NCBI GenBank assembly: GCA_937916075.1
Contig: CALGHW010000018.1
Span: 1-5,748, forward strand
DNA from: an uncultured Prevotella sp.
GTDB taxonomy: Bacteria > Bacteroidota > Bacteroidia > Bacteroidales > Bacteroidaceae
Reading direction: 5' to 3'
DNA: 5,748 bases
A program made the position numbers and the translations under genes. Below, in pieces: positions 1-5,701 of the stretch; position 1 is the stretch's first letter; every line of letters begins with the position of its first letter. Below the pieces are notes generated by a model that searched no databases, was not told the origin of the DNA, and was given only the letters and a program-made list of their open reading frames with translations.

Positions 1-4
1 CCTG

Positions 5-70
5 CCAAGTTTCTCCCAGAAATCAGGCAACTTTCTCTTCGTAATTAGGCAACTTAATTTTCTCGGCAGA
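5..70. repeat. Degenerate 22-bp tandem repeat at window edge (about 3 units)
   Basis: The segment AAT(C/T)AGGCAACTT occurs at 21-33 and again at 43-55, a period of 22 bp. A weaker first unit carries CAAGTTTCTC at 6-15 against CAACTTTCTC at 28-37. The third unit diverges after GGCAACTT. Units 1 and 2 match at roughly two thirds of positions. The repeat may continue leftwards beyond the window. No coding role is visible. It could be an intergenic repeat or a mobile-element remnant; the sequence does not decide. Confidence 0.4.
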
Positions 71-130
71 AATGAATGTAATAAAAATATCATTAAAACG
101 TGGCTTTTTATAGCTTGACCACATTGGCGG

Positions 131-170
131 ATAAAAAAGCTCCCCCTTGGATGAATCCATCCAGGGGGGA
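131..170 (-). terminator. Rho-independent terminator of the lipoprotein gene
   Basis: Positions 141-153 pair with 158-170 in a 13-bp stem containing one G-T wobble and a 4-nt loop (154-157). It has a six-pair C/G-rich base. Read on the minus strand, the stem is followed at once by GCTTTTTTAT (the A-run at 133-138 of the plus strand), so it works for minus-strand transcription arriving from the lipoprotein gene that ends at 233. On the plus strand no T-run follows. A second, weaker inverted repeat (TTCCCGA 190-196 with TCGGGAA 217-223) lies between the stop codon and this terminator and lacks a U-tract. Confidence 0.9.
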
Positions 171-232
171 GAAAGTCTTTCAGAATCGGTTCCCGACTTT
201 TCCTTTCAGTTTCTTTTCGGGAAAATCAGCCA

Positions 233-778
233 TTACCTTGTGGCAAAATAAGTACCGTCGTTGACAGCCATACGGAGCTGGTAAAGACCGGCCTCGGTGG
301 GCTCTACGGTCATCTTCTCGCCGTTGGGCAGGCAAGCCTGGATGGTGCCGTCGTCATTGAAGCGGAAGAGCTCGCGCGTCTCGCCGTTGGCCTCCATCGA
401 CCAAGAGTTGGTCTTCTTGTCATACACGAAATAAGTCTTCTCGCCGGTAGGAGCCTTCACCTCATAGCCGTTCTTGAGGGTCTTCACGGCATACTGCCGG
501 CCGTCCTTGCCCCACACGTTCTCCACGTGTCCCACCTTGGCCACGGGATTCTTGCCCGTCCAGAACTCCACCGTGTTGAGCACCACGACATCGGCCACCG
601 AGCATACGGCATAGACCGGACTGATGACGATGAACACCAGCTCATTGACAAACTTGTTGCTCAAGCCCCGGTTCCAGCGGAGCAGACCGTTGAACAGTCC
701 AAACGAACCGATACATGAGTTGAGGGTCATGGCGCCTAATGTGAGCGCGAAGACTGATTTTAAAACGATTTTTTTCAT
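233..778 (-). CDS. DUF3332-like lipoprotein of unknown function
   Basis: This encodes a 181-residue envelope protein. The N-terminus (MKKIVLKSVFALTLGAMTL) is a signal peptide ending in the lipobox L-N-S-C22, so signal peptidase II cleavage and lipidation at Cys22 are expected. No acidic Bacteroidetes surface-export signal follows the cysteine (I-G-S-F), so a periplasm-facing location is more likely than the cell surface. Residues 22-80 (CIGSFGLFNGLLRWNR, then a hydrophobic stretch about 43-70, then EFWTGKNPV) resemble the DUF3332 family as I recall it. Residues 90-175 are a polar, beta-rich region with short GYEV/GEK-type repeats. The molecular role is unknown. The start at 778 is chosen over an in-frame ATG at 850 because the signal peptide begins there and because the 850 codon lies inside the -33 box of the gene's own promoter. 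The start codon has no Shine-Dalgarno sequence. The gene is monocistronic, with a terminator at 131-170, and diverges from the M16 peptidase. Confidence 0.82.
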   Translation of the reverse strand: MKKIVLKSVFALTLGAMTLNSCIGSFGLFNGLLRWNRGLSNKFVNELVFIVISPVYAVCSVADVVVLNTVEFWTGKNPVAKVGHVENVWGKDGRQYAVKTLKNGYEVKAPTGEKTYFVYDKKTNSWSMEANGETRELFRFNDDGTIQACLPNGEKMTVEPTEAGLYQLRMAVNDGTYFATR

Positions 779-820
779 TTTCTGATAGATTAAGTTATTG
801 GTATTGTCAGTTAATGCCCA

Positions 821-851
821 CAAAGATAATATGTTTATGCCATATTGCAAA
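821..851 (-). promoter_or_regulatory. Bacteroidetes-type promoter of the lipoprotein gene
   Basis: On the minus strand the -33 box TTTG lies at 851-848. It is followed after 19 bp by the -7 box TATCTTTG (828-821), an exact match to the TTTG / TAnnTTTG consensus used by the primary sigma factor of Bacteroides and relatives. The start site should fall near 814-817, giving a 5' UTR of about 36-39 nt ahead of the ATG at 778. Confidence 0.82.
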
Positions 852-913
852 GGATTTTTTACATTTTTCCACGTTTATGTAATAAGACTGTAAAATCTCA
901 GCCATAAAAGATA

Positions 914-929
914 AAAGTCGTGCGACTTT
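914..929. promoter_or_regulatory. Palindrome next to the peptidase promoter, candidate operator
   Basis: AAAGTCG (914-920) and CGACTTT (923-929) form perfect 7-bp arms around a 2-bp centre. The site ends three bases before the -33 box at 933 and lies between the two divergent promoters. This is where a dimeric activator or repressor would be expected to bind. No T-run follows, so it does not look like a terminator, and it should lie upstream of the transcription start. The binding protein is unknown. Operator function is an inference from position and symmetry only. Confidence 0.4.
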
Positions 930-932
930 CAT

Positions 933-963
933 TTTGTTTTGCCTGCTATTTGCACTATCTTTG
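933..963 (+). promoter_or_regulatory. Bacteroidetes-type promoter of the M16 peptidase gene
   Basis: TTTG at 933-936, a 19-bp spacer and TATCTTTG at 956-963 match the TTTG / TAnnTTTG consensus exactly. The ATG at 973 is only nine bases past the -7 box, so the mRNA should have a 5' UTR of roughly 3-8 nt. The promoter probably drives both the peptidase and the downstream regulator gene. Confidence 0.85.
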
Positions 964-972
964 CACCTTGGA

Positions 973-2211
973 ATGAACTATAACACGACAACACTGCCCA
1001 ACGGGCTCAGAATCATACACAAGCCATCGGCATCACCGGTGGTGTACTGCGGCTATGAAATCAATGCCGGCACGCGCGACGAACTGCCCGGCGAGGAGGG
1101 CCTGGCCCACTTCTGCGAGCATACTACCTTCAAGGGAACCCGGCGCCGTAGGGCCTGGCATATCCTGAACTGCCTGGAAAGCGTGGGAGGCGACCTCAAC
1201 GCCTTCACCAACAAGGAAGACACGGTGTATTATGTGGCCGTGCTGCGCGACCACACGTCGAGGGCCATCGACCTGCTTACCGACATCGTGTTCCACAGCC
1301 AGTATCCACAAGCCGAGATAGACAAGGAGGTGGAGGTTATCTGCGACGAGATAGAGAGTTACAACGACTCGCCGGCCGAACTGATTTATGACGAATTTGA
1401 GAACATGGTGTTCAGCGGCCATCCGCTGGGCCATAATATTCTGGGCGAGGCCAGTCAGCTGCGCACCTACCAGACGGCAGACGCCGTCCGCTTCACCCGA
1501 CGGCACTATCGTCCGGAAAACGCCATCTTCTTCATCTATGGCGACGTGGACTTCAAGAAAATCGTGCGCCTGCTCCTCAAGGCCACGGCCGACCTGCCTG
1601 GCGGGGTGCCCGTGAAAGACACCAAGGAGAACGCTATGCCCGTCACACCCTACCACCCCCAGGAACTCATCGTGGACAAAGCCACCCACCAGGCCCATGT
1701 CATGCTGGGCAACCGGGCCTACGACGTGTTCGACGAGCGGCGCATAGCCCTCTATGTGCTCAACAACATCCTGGGCGGACCGGGCATGAACGCGCGCCTC
1801 AACCTGGCTCTCCGCGAACGCCACGGATTGGTTTACACCGTGGAAAGCTCGATGGTGAGCTATTCGGACACGGGCCTGTGGTGTGTATACTTTGGATGCG
1901 ACCCACACGACGTGAACCGCTGCCGCCGGCTGGTGGCCAAGGAGCTCGACCGCATGATGCAACGCCCCCTGAGCGCCACCCAACTGGCCGCCGCCAAGAA
2001 GCAGCTGAAGGGACAGATAGCCGTGGCCTGCGACAACCGGGAGAGCTTTGCGCTCGACTTCGGCAAGAGCTTTCTGCACTATGGATGGGAAAAGGACGTG
2101 ACCAGTCTTTTCGGTCACATCGATGCCCTTGCCCCGGAAGACCTGCTGAAGGTGGCGCGCGACATCTTCGCGCCCGACCGTCTGACCACCTTGATTTATA
2201 CCGGCCAATGA
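973..2211 (+). CDS. M16 family zinc metallopeptidase (pitrilysin / processing-peptidase type, M16B-like)
   Basis: This encodes a 412-residue peptidase with no signal peptide, probably cytoplasmic. The N-terminal domain opens with NYNTTTLPNGLRII and holds the inverted zinc motif HFCEH (His46, Glu49 as general base, His50). Glu126 in ICDEIES, 76 residues after His50, is the expected third zinc ligand. GGDLNAFTNKEDTVYY (72-87) is the usual substrate-strand region. The C-terminal domain (about 180-412) contains GGPGMNARLNLALRERHGLVYTV (268-290) with the conserved Arg/Tyr pair that positions substrate. Catalytic and substrate-binding elements are therefore on one chain, so a homodimer is likely, as in bacterial M16B enzymes, which degrade or trim short peptides. 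The physiological substrate is unknown. The ATG at 973 is chosen because family homology begins there; the in-frame TTG at 934 lies inside the -33 box. No Shine-Dalgarno is present. The regulator gene follows after 35 bp. Confidence 0.93.
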   Translation: MNYNTTTLPNGLRIIHKPSASPVVYCGYEINAGTRDELPGEEGLAHFCEHTTFKGTRRRRAWHILNCLESVGGDLNAFTNKEDTVYYVAVLRDHTSRAIDLLTDIVFHSQYPQAEIDKEVEVICDEIESYNDSPAELIYDEFENMVFSGHPLGHNILGEASQLRTYQTADAVRFTRRHYRPENAIFFIYGDVDFKKIVRLLLKATADLPGGVPVKDTKENAMPVTPYHPQELIVDKATHQAHVMLGNRAYDVFDERRIALYVLNNILGGPGMNARLNLALRERHGLVYTVESSMVSYSDTGLWCVYFGCDPHDVNRCRRLVAKELDRMMQRPLSATQLAAAKKQLKGQIAVACDNRESFALDFGKSFLHYGWEKDVTSLFGHIDALAPEDLLKVARDIFAPDRLTTLIYTGQ

Positions 2212-2246
2212 CGGGTAGGGCATAACCATAAAAACCAAAACATTAC

Positions 2247-3290
2247 ATGACTGTAGAAAACAACCTGGCTGCCTTCTGTATCGGTGGCGCCACTGCCTAC
2301 TTCCTGTGTCTGGCCTATCACATTCTGAAAGGACAGGGTAAGAGCCAGGTGCGCCTGCACAAGCTCTTGGGCTATATCTTCATCTACTGGGCCGCCAGCA
2401 ACGCCAAGGACCTGCTGCTCACCTTTCCCGGTACGTACAGCCAACCCATGCTCGATGTCGTCACCCTCTGTGACGGATGGTCCGCGCTGACCTTCCTGGT
2501 GCTGCTCTACGAGCTGACCATGCCCGGATGGACCACCCTGCGCCGGCTGGCACTCACCGCCCTGCCATTCGTAGGCTTCACGGTGGCTTACCTGCTCCAT
2601 CCCGCTCATGAGCTGATATCCGTCTATACCCGGTTCCTGTGTCTCTTCGGGCTTACCGTCATGGTGACAGGCTACAACCGGTCACGACGCTACCTCAGCT
2701 ATATCCGCAACAATTACTCCAACATCGACGAGATAGACATCTCCTGGATAGGCTATGTCTATCTGATAGCCTTTGTCAGCCAGCTGCTGTGGTTTGTCAC
2801 GGCCGCGGCCAGCGACCAGTTGGCCGACTGCCTGTACTACCTCTTTGAGATAATGATGTGGCAGATGGTCTACGTGCATTGCCGCACCTTGAAGCAAGTG
2901 GTGCCCGACAATGACGACAGCGAAGCCGCCCCCGCCGCGACTGGCAGCCCGGAACGCACCTACGCCTTTGCCGGTGAGCTGGAGCGGATTATCTCTGAGG
3001 AGAAGCTCTACCGCAACCCCAACCTCTCACTGGCTGACCTGACGGCCCGCCTGGGCACCAACCGCACCTATCTGAGCCAATATTTCACCAATGTAAAGCG
3101 CATGACATTCTACGACTATGTGAACGCCATGCGCATCGAAAAGGAGAGTGTACCCCTGCTGGAATCCCACCCGGAGTACACTCTCGAATATATTGCCCGT
3201 GAAAGCGGTTTCAACTCGTTATCCACCTTCCGCCGTGCCTTCAAGAAGTTCACGGGAAAGACGCCGGGCAACTACCGCTGTGACAACTGA
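2247..3290 (+). CDS. Membrane-anchored AraC-family transcriptional regulator
   Basis: This 347-residue protein joins a multi-pass membrane sensor to an AraC DNA-binding domain. About seven hydrophobic segments lie near residues 6-28, 38-60, 67-90, 100-118, 124-141, 166-188 and 192-213. The loop YIRNNYSNIDEIDISWI precedes the sixth. A polar linker (218-236, rich in Asp and Ala) leads to two helix-turn-helix units: SLADLTARLGTNRTYLSQYF (261-280), and about 312-344 with the AraC C-terminal signature (IARESGFNSLSTFRRAFKKFTGKTPGNYR). It should sense a signal at or in the inner membrane and control transcription from there. Ligand and targets are unknown, and no classical cupin sugar-binding domain is present. 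The gene lies 35 bp after the M16 peptidase with no promoter or terminator visible between them, so co-transcription is likely. The ATG at 2247 is preceded by an A-rich stretch and no Shine-Dalgarno, usual in Bacteroidetes. Its last 19 bp overlap the convergent small gene at 3272-3403. Confidence 0.92.
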   Translation: MTVENNLAAFCIGGATAYFLCLAYHILKGQGKSQVRLHKLLGYIFIYWAASNAKDLLLTFPGTYSQPMLDVVTLCDGWSALTFLVLLYELTMPGWTTLRRLALTALPFVGFTVAYLLHPAHELISVYTRFLCLFGLTVMVTGYNRSRRYLSYIRNNYSNIDEIDISWIGYVYLIAFVSQLLWFVTAAASDQLADCLYYLFEIMMWQMVYVHCRTLKQVVPDNDDSEAAPAATGSPERTYAFAGELERIISEEKLYRNPNLSLADLTARLGTNRTYLSQYFTNVKRMTFYDYVNAMRIEKESVPLLESHPEYTLEYIARESGFNSLSTFRRAFKKFTGKTPGNYRCDN

Positions 3291-3403
3291 CAGGCAGCCT
3301 CTTGCCGGCTTGCCTGTCGCTCTCCATAGTGATTGTCTTCCACGATACTATAGAGAATTATCAGCACCAACAAAAGTGCTGCGACACCTAATAATTTTTT
3401 CAT
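3272..3403 (-). CDS. Small single-pass membrane protein, 43 aa (unrecognised)
   Basis: This is a 43-codon frame, ATG at 3403-3401 and TAG at 3274-3272. The product begins MKKLLGVAALLLVLIILYSI: two lysines, then an unbroken hydrophobic helix of about 17 residues. A polar tail follows (VEDNHYGERQ, then Gln/Ala/Ser/Arg-rich). This fits a one-helix inner-membrane protein. There is no lipobox in or just after the helix; the only Cys is residue 38. Expression signals are good: a GGAGG Shine-Dalgarno (plus-strand CCTCC 3411-3415) seven bases before the ATG, unusually strong for this phylum, and a promoter at 3494-3525. The 3' end overlaps the regulator gene by 19 bp, tail to tail. No terminator follows, so its transcript may run antisense into the regulator gene. 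I do not recognise the family. Chance cannot be excluded for so short a frame, but start, ribosome site, promoter and hydrophobic helix all agree. Confidence 0.62.
   Translation of the reverse strand: MKKLLGVAALLLVLIILYSIVEDNHYGERQASRQEAACQLSQR
3289..3318. other. Stem-loop at the end of the regulator gene, no U-tract
   Basis: GACAGGCA (3289-3296) pairs perfectly with TGCCTGTC (3311-3318). GCC (3297-3299) can also pair with GGC (3307-3309) across a one-base bulge. The stem begins within the regulator's TGA stop (3288-3290). No T-run follows on either strand, so it is not a standard intrinsic terminator. It could protect the regulator mRNA's 3' end or be a factor-dependent stop. On the minus strand it lies inside the small-protein coding region. 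Confidence 0.5.
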
Positions 3404-3410
3404 ACCTATA

Positions 3411-3415
3411 CCTCC
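3411..3415 (-). promoter_or_regulatory. Strong Shine-Dalgarno of the 43-aa gene
   Basis: The minus strand reads TGGAGGT with GGAGG at 3415-3411 and seven bases to the ATG, close to ideal spacing. None of the other four start codons annotated in this window has a comparable site. This is the main evidence for the choice of start in the small gene. Confidence 0.7.
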
Positions 3416-3493
3416 ATTATTAAAAGTTTTACATAACCACACTGCCCGTGTGGCCGGTTACCTGATTGTGTCATGTCTCATTGAATCACGCTG

Positions 3494-3525
3494 CAAAGTA
3501 ACAAAAAAAGGCGCACACCGCCAAA
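3494..3525 (-). promoter_or_regulatory. Promoter of the 43-aa membrane protein gene
   Basis: On the minus strand TTTG (3525-3522) is followed after 20 bp by TTACTTTG (3501-3494), which differs from TAnnTTTG at one position. The expected start near 3488-3490 gives a leader of about 85 nt. The promoter begins just beyond the helicase terminator, so the small gene is a separate transcription unit. Confidence 0.62.
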
Positions 3526-3574
3526 CAATCCGCAAGCAGGAATAAGTCACTCAGACAAAAGTGTGTGTCACAGC

Positions 3575-3614
3575 AAAAAAGCGCCCGTTCCACCGATGGA
3601 ATGGGCGCTTTTTT
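3575..3614. terminator. Bidirectional intrinsic terminator
   Basis: Positions 3575-3592 pair with 3597-3614 in an 18-bp stem (one G-T wobble) around a four-base loop. The core is six G/C pairs (GCGCCC/GGGCGC), flanked by six A on the left and six T on the right, so a U-tract follows the stem on both strands. On the minus strand it ends the helicase transcript. On the plus strand it is the first good terminator after the regulator gene, about 285 bp downstream. Confidence 0.93.
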
Positions 3615-3669
3615 ACGTTTTTACAATCTCTCTTTTTACGTTTTTACCATGTCCGTTACGCCTTTTTAC
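3610..3669. repeat. Cluster of five TTTTTAC direct repeats
   Basis: TTTTTAC occurs at 3610-3616, 3618-3624, 3633-3639, 3641-3647 and 3663-3669. The first four are arranged as two copies of TTTTTACGTTTTTAC. They lie in the helicase 3' UTR between its stop and the terminator, where the mRNA would read GUAAAAA. The last copy is the loop of a hairpin (3649-3681: ATGTCCG with CGGACAT, plus five inner pairs). The function is unknown; slippage-generated low-complexity sequence is a plain alternative. Confidence 0.55.
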
Positions 3670-3705
3670 GGTGTCGGACATAGCGTCTTTATAGCGGCAA
3701 GGCGG

Positions 3706-5601
3706 CTATTTCTTCTTTTTAGGACGGCGGCGTGCCCATCCCTCCTCGCTGAAGTCGGGCTCGTCGCCGATGAGCTGCACGTCGTTGCCCCGGAAGAACT
3801 GCCGCCAGTCGTCCTGACGGCCACTCTCAGGCACCATCCGTCCGCGCTTCTTGCCGCCGCGGCCCTCCTGTTCCATGCGCTTCTTCGACTTCTTCTCGTA
3901 ACGCTCAAAGCCGTCGGCGCCGCTCCGCTTGCCGCCCTTGCGGGTTGTCCGGTCGGCAGAGGGAGCCTGGTCACCGTCGTTGCAGCGCACCTGACGGCCC
4001 TTGTACACCGTGCCGTCGAGGGCCCGCATCACCTTTGGGGCATCCTCCTCGGGCACCTCGATGAAGGAGAACTTGCTCTGCAGGTCGATATGGCCTATCT
4101 CTTGGCGGCCCTTCACATACTTGTTGACATACTGCATCACCTCACCGGGATAGAAACCGTCGGTTTTGCCCAAGTTGATAAACAGGCGCTTGTAGCCCGC
4201 CTCGGTTTTGCGGGGACTGCGCTTCTCGCCGCGCTCACGACTCTTGCGCTCACCCCTTGCGGCACCGGCAGCTGATGGCTCCTCTATCTCCTGGGCGTTG
4301 GCATAGTAAGCCAGGAAGCGTCCGAACTCACGACTCACTATCTTCTTGATGACATCCTCCTTGTCCATATACTCGAAGTGGCGGTTGATTTCCGTCATAA
4401 ACGGCTCTATCTGTTCCTCGTCCACATCCGTCTTCACAATCTCGTCCATCACCTTGTAGAGCTGCTTGGTGCATATCTCCTTGGCCGAAGGGATGGTGCC
4501 CTTCACAAACTCCTTGCCTATCTCCTTCTCGATGGCCCGCATCTTGGAGCGCTCGCGGGTATGGATGATGGCGATGGAGGTACCTTTCTTTCCGGCGCGT
4601 CCGGTACGTCCGCTGCGGTGGGTATAGCTCTCGATGTCGTCGGGCAGTCCGTAGTTGATGACATGCGTCAGGTCGTCCACATCCAGTCCGCGTGCGGCCA
4701 CATCGGTGGCCACGAGCAGCTGGGTGAGGTGCTGGCGGAACTTCTGCATCGTGAGGTCACGCTGCTGCTGCGAGAGGTCGCCGTGGAGCGACTCGGCATT
4801 ATATCCGTCGTGTATCAGCTTGTCGGCCACCTCCTGTGTCTCCTTCTTGGTGCGGCAGAAGATGATGGCAAAGATGCGTGGGTAATAGTCCACGATGCGT
4901 TTCAAGGCCAGGTATTTGTCCTTGGCGTTGACCATATAATAGATATGGTTCACGCTCTCGGCGCCCTCGTTGCGGCTGCCCACCACAATCTCCTTGTAGT
5001 CGTGCAGGTAACTCTTGGCGATACGCTCAATCTCGCGGCTCATGGTGGCGGAGAAGAGCAGCGTGTTGCGGTCGGCCGGCACGCCCTCGAAAATCTCGTT
5101 GATGCTGTCGGCAAAGCCCATGTTGAGCATCTCGTCGGCCTCGTCGAGCACCACGTTTCTCACCCCGTCCAGGTTCACCTTGCCCCGGTGCATCAAGTCA
5201 ATCAGTCGTCCTGGCGTGGCCACGATAATCTGTGCGCCCCGGCGCAGCTGTTTGATTTGCTCCATGATGGAGGTGCCGCCATACACAGCCACTACATTGA
5301 TGCCGTCGATATACTTGGAAAAATCGTGGAGGTCGTCGGCAATCTGGAGACACAGCTCACGGGTAGGACTGAGTACGAGGGCCTGTGTCTCACGGCTGTG
5401 CGGGTCGATACGCTGCAACACGGGAATACCAAAGGCGGCCGTCTTGCCCGTACCGGTCTGTGCCAGTGCGATGACGTCGTTGCGGTTACCAAGCAGATAA
5501 GGGATTACTTCTTCCTGTACGGGCATGGGATGCTCAAAGCCCAACTCTTCAATGGCGCGGCGAATCTCTTCGCTGACGCCCAACTCTTCAAATGTCTTCA
5601 A
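3706..5601 (-). CDS. deaD: DEAD-box ATP-dependent RNA helicase, DeaD/CsdA type
   Basis: This 631-residue cytoplasmic enzyme unwinds RNA duplexes and remodels RNPs using ATP. Family members act in ribosome assembly, mRNA decay and cold adaptation. The RecA1 motifs are the Q motif (Phe22, Gln29), AQTGTGKT (47-54), PTREL (79-83), GG (108-109), TPGR (129-132), DEAD (153-156) and SAT (184-186). RecA2 has IIFCRT (246-251), ATDVAARGLDV (298-308) and HRSGRTGRAG (328-337). Residues about 355-440 fit the DeaD dimerisation region. A basic linker (446-468) precedes a DbpA-like RNA-binding domain (470-541). A Lys/Arg-rich tail (555-590) follows, ending RRRPKKKK. Length is like E. coli DeaD. All helicase motifs are intact. 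The start is TTG at 5601; the first in-frame ATG is Met26, inside the Q-motif region and too late, and no upstream in-frame ATG, GTG or TTG is present before a stop. The leader is about 108 nt, and the gene ends at the terminator at 3575-3614. Assignment to DeaD rather than RhlE or DbpA rests on the dimerisation region, RNA-binding domain and length. Confidence 0.93.
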   Translation of the reverse strand: MKTFEELGVSEEIRRAIEELGFEHPMPVQEEVIPYLLGNRNDVIALAQTGTGKTAAFGIPVLQRIDPHSRETQALVLSPTRELCLQIADDLHDFSKYIDGINVVAVYGGTSIMEQIKQLRRGAQIIVATPGRLIDLMHRGKVNLDGVRNVVLDEADEMLNMGFADSINEIFEGVPADRNTLLFSATMSREIERIAKSYLHDYKEIVVGSRNEGAESVNHIYYMVNAKDKYLALKRIVDYYPRIFAIIFCRTKKETQEVADKLIHDGYNAESLHGDLSQQQRDLTMQKFRQHLTQLLVATDVAARGLDVDDLTHVINYGLPDDIESYTHRSGRTGRAGKKGTSIAIIHTRERSKMRAIEKEIGKEFVKGTIPSAKEICTKQLYKVMDEIVKTDVDEEQIEPFMTEINRHFEYMDKEDVIKKIVSREFGRFLAYYANAQEIEEPSAAGAARGERKSRERGEKRSPRKTEAGYKRLFINLGKTDGFYPGEVMQYVNKYVKGRQEIGHIDLQSKFSFIEVPEEDAPKVMRALDGTVYKGRQVRCNDGDQAPSADRTTRKGGKRSGADGFERYEKKSKKRMEQEGRGGKKRGRMVPESGRQDDWRQFFRGNDVQLIGDEPDFSEEGWARRRPKKKK

Positions 5602-5602
5602 T

Positions 5603-5701
5603 CTAAAAAATAATAATATAAATGTATACAGGTGCGAAGATATAAGTCCACCCCTTCTCTCCGTAAGCGCAAAAATACTGTCTGTGAACTTGTCTTCGCA
5701 T
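5603..5701 (-). CDS. Possible 32-codon leader peptide upstream of the helicase
   Basis: On the minus strand an ATG at 5701-5699 opens a 32-codon frame beginning MRRQVHRQYFCAYGEKGW and ending in an Ile/Tyr-rich stretch. Its TAG (5605-5603) lies one base before the helicase TTG start (TAG-A-TTG). The frames differ, so it is not an N-terminal extension. The ATG is 12 bases past the -7 box, hence only a few bases from the expected mRNA 5' end. The stop-to-start junction would suit translational coupling, which could help a weak TTG start with no Shine-Dalgarno. A frame this long can arise by chance in a 108-nt A/T-rich leader, so translation is unproven. Confidence 0.35.
   Translation of the reverse strand: MRRQVHRQYFCAYGEKGWTYIFAPVYIYIIIF
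5633..5700 (-). promoter_or_regulatory. Inverted repeat in the helicase 5' leader
   Basis: TGCGAAGA (5633-5640) and TCTTCGCA (5693-5700) are perfect 8-bp complements 52 bases apart. AAGT (5644-5647) with ACTT (5688-5691) can extend the stem past a small internal loop. The structure would enclose most of the leader, including a purine-rich segment (about 5650-5662). It could be a regulatory leader fold. It does not match any riboswitch class I can name from sequence alone. Confidence 0.4.

Noticed and set aside
190..223. Inverted repeat TTCCCGA/TCGGGAA after the lipoprotein stop
   Set aside because: Only a 7-bp stem with a 20-nt loop and no U-tract; the nearby hairpin at 141-170 is a far better terminator.
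776..850. Upstream ATG at 850 as the lipoprotein start
   Set aside because: It would put 24 residues ahead of a canonical lipoprotein signal peptide, and the codon overlaps the -33 promoter box, so it would not be transcribed.
934..972. TTG at 934 as the peptidase start
   Set aside because: It lies within the -33 box, upstream of the expected transcription start, and the added residues do not match the family.
1033..2238. Long minus-strand frame (401 codons) opposite the peptidase
   Set aside because: It is the complement of a GC-rich real gene. The translation is rich in Val, Gly, His and Gln with no recognisable domain, while the opposite strand encodes a clear M16 peptidase with all its motifs.
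3148..3423. Plus-strand frame (91 codons) overlapping the regulator's 3' end
   Set aside because: It is out of frame within the regulator's conserved HTH region, has no ribosome site, and the product shows no domain or signal.
4378..5613. Long plus-strand frame (411 codons) opposite the helicase
   Set aside because: Shadow of the helicase: low-complexity Leu/Val/His composition, no domain, and the opposite strand carries every DEAD-box motif. The plus-strand frame at 3565-4275 is rejected on the same grounds.
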